A stretch of DNA of 64,000 nt from Balanoglossus misakiensis (lineage: Eukaryota > Hemichordata), in the NCBI GenBank assembly GCA_040954595.2, contig CM082586.2, positions 6,076,001-6,140,000 of the forward strand, written 5' to 3'. The position numbers were made by a program, and so were the translations under genes. Each line of letters starts with the position of its first letter. Positions within the stretch are counted from its first letter, which is position 1. The notes under the pieces were generated by a model, which was not told where the DNA came from, did not search any database, and saw only the letters and a program-made list of their open reading frames with translations. Of this stretch, positions 62,501 through 64,000 are shown in pieces.

Positions 62501-64000
62501 GACAGCGAGTTTGCAGTTGGCCAACCGAACACTTGTGTGGAGGTCATATCTAATCAAGGGGTGGACTTTTCTGTAGGTGCTTGACTGAGCTTTGATTGTC
62601 GTTCACCACAGTTAAGTTCAGTAACGACAAGCTCACTCAGCTGGTTGCCCGGTATCGCATCTCTTGGTTCAGTGTTTAGCACCCTTTAGCTTGTAACAGC
62701 GACGAACTTGGACGAGGTCCGATCATAGGACGGTCACTGATATGGTCGGCCACGTTACAAGTCGATCATATTCGTCGACTTTTTGGCGAGGGAGTTTGGA
62801 TAGAGCCCTGGGGTATACCGTATGATGCAACAGAACTTCCCGGCTCTTTTATTGTTGTTCATTTGAAGGCCACTCATGTCTGCGGATAAATATAAACGTG
62901 TGGTGTTTTGATCACTTCGGGTCTAGGCGCAGTCAGTATTTAGCGTCAGAGCCTCGGGGTTGGACGACATAGACATCCGTTCACTGTCAGCTCTTAGCAT
63001 CAACAGACGTAATACCTGCGTGCTGCAACCAACGCAGGCACATGAAACACACTCTGAGCTGAGCTCCACCAGCAAGAAAATCAGAAACGGCAAAATGCAC
63101 AGTGGGTTTCTCGAATGAGAGAATTAACACTTTATACATGGCGTAAAAGCTTCCGGCGGTATGAACACAAAGTAAAACACGCCTTTCATAAATGTCTTGA
63201 CCTCGCGTGGTGCAGACACGTTAAGCAATAATTCTTTTTTATTTTGTGCGTTGTTCATTGCAGAAAAAAGTCATTGCTGAAAACAGCTTACTGCAGGGGG
63301 TAGTTTCTTCAAACAAAAATGCTACTACGAGTCGAGTAAATGAAGGCCGTCTTATGATGACATTGGAAATCCACAGTCTTCATTATTCTTACTCTCAAAT
63401 CTATTATCCATTTCTGAATTGCCTCCGAAAATAGCGGGCGCAATAGCAAGTTTCTAATCTTGCCATAAATGAAAAAAATACAAAACATTGTCTGCAGAGA
63501 AAGCCACGTGTGACAACAGTTTTTAAAGACAGATACATCAGTGCACGACTCTACTATCTAATCAAATAAACAGACATCGTTTCTTTTGTGAGATGAAGGT
63601 ATTGAGCCATCAATCTCCCTCGGACCTGTTGTCTGAAAGCTATCCAATCACACAAATATCGATTATGTCTTGAAAGTAAGGCAGCGGCAAATATAATTAG
63701 CAATGTATTAGTTGCTGTTATCTGCCCTCTCTGTTTATTTCGCTCCGTTTGTCAGAAATGTCTTCATTTTGTCATTGATCCCAGTGCTCCGTCCGGAATC
63801 CAAGCGAGGTCCCAACATAGTCCTACCGGGGTCTTCGACCCCATCCCCGCGTATGTACCATGTTCCTTGTCGTCGTAATAATGCGGGTTACGCTTATTTA
63901 GGTAGCCTCTTTTATTATAGAGGTGACCCCCTTTCATCTGACACAAACAATAGAATGCATTGTGTCGCCTTCAATAGCTTTTGCTTTATTTCCTTTTGTC
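56584..64000. other. Intergenic or intronic sequence with no recognised gene
   Basis: Read on both strands. Open frames are short (139 codons at most), AT-biased and without family motifs. Short CTGT/CATC microsatellites lie at about 58521-58565 and 59889-59942. It may be spacer or an intron of a gene lying beyond the window. Confidence 0.5.
59889..59942 (+). repeat. (CTGT)n microsatellite
   Basis: About twelve CTGT units with one ATG interruption. Confidence 0.9.

Overview
This is a eukaryotic, almost certainly metazoan, nuclear window. The genes are split by GT-AG introns of 0.2 to 31 kb, coding density is very low, and microsatellites and satellite DNA are abundant. The encoded proteins are animal-type secretory proteins. 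Frequent ACATGT/TACATGTA and AGGCCTA words and overall style suggest a marine invertebrate bilaterian, but I cannot fix the phylum from sequence alone.

Layout. (1) 1-304 is the 3' terminal coding exon of a carboxylesterase/cholinesterase-like protein ending in a hydrophobic, GPI-signal-like tail. (2) 2026-2129 (minus) is a tRNA-Phe(GAA) gene whose T-loop is enlarged by 31 nt. (3) 2503-8091 (plus) is a five-exon FKBP11 gene (ER membrane-anchored peptidyl-prolyl isomerase), with an apparent 1-nt frameshift in exon 1. (4) 9322-41283 (minus) and 42394-55993 (plus) are two four-exon FKBP11-like paralogs, here called B and C. They are arranged head-to-head about 1.1 kb apart as an inverted duplication. 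B converges tail-to-tail on FKBP11.

Intron 1 of B is about 30.8 kb long and holds an AT-rich satellite of about 18 kb: some 200 tandem copies of an 88-bp monomer (13759-31449), with a short stretch of old, diverged, oppositely oriented monomers at its left edge joined through a palindrome. Without the satellite, intron 1 of B (about 12.8 kb) is close in length to intron 1 of C (about 12.0 kb), so the array probably arose after the duplication. The two introns also share noncoding blocks in mirror-image positions. One of about 147 bp is more conserved than most of the coding exons and is a strong candidate for a duplicated enhancer or structured RNA.

The three FKBPs share exon sizes (63 and 131 nt) and intron phases, so they descend from one ancestor. 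FKBP11 has a lysine-rich cytosolic tail typical of ER residents. B and C have short tails ending in GDAV and an N-glycosylation sequon in the 80s loop of the PPIase domain. From 56.6 kb to the end I recognise no gene.
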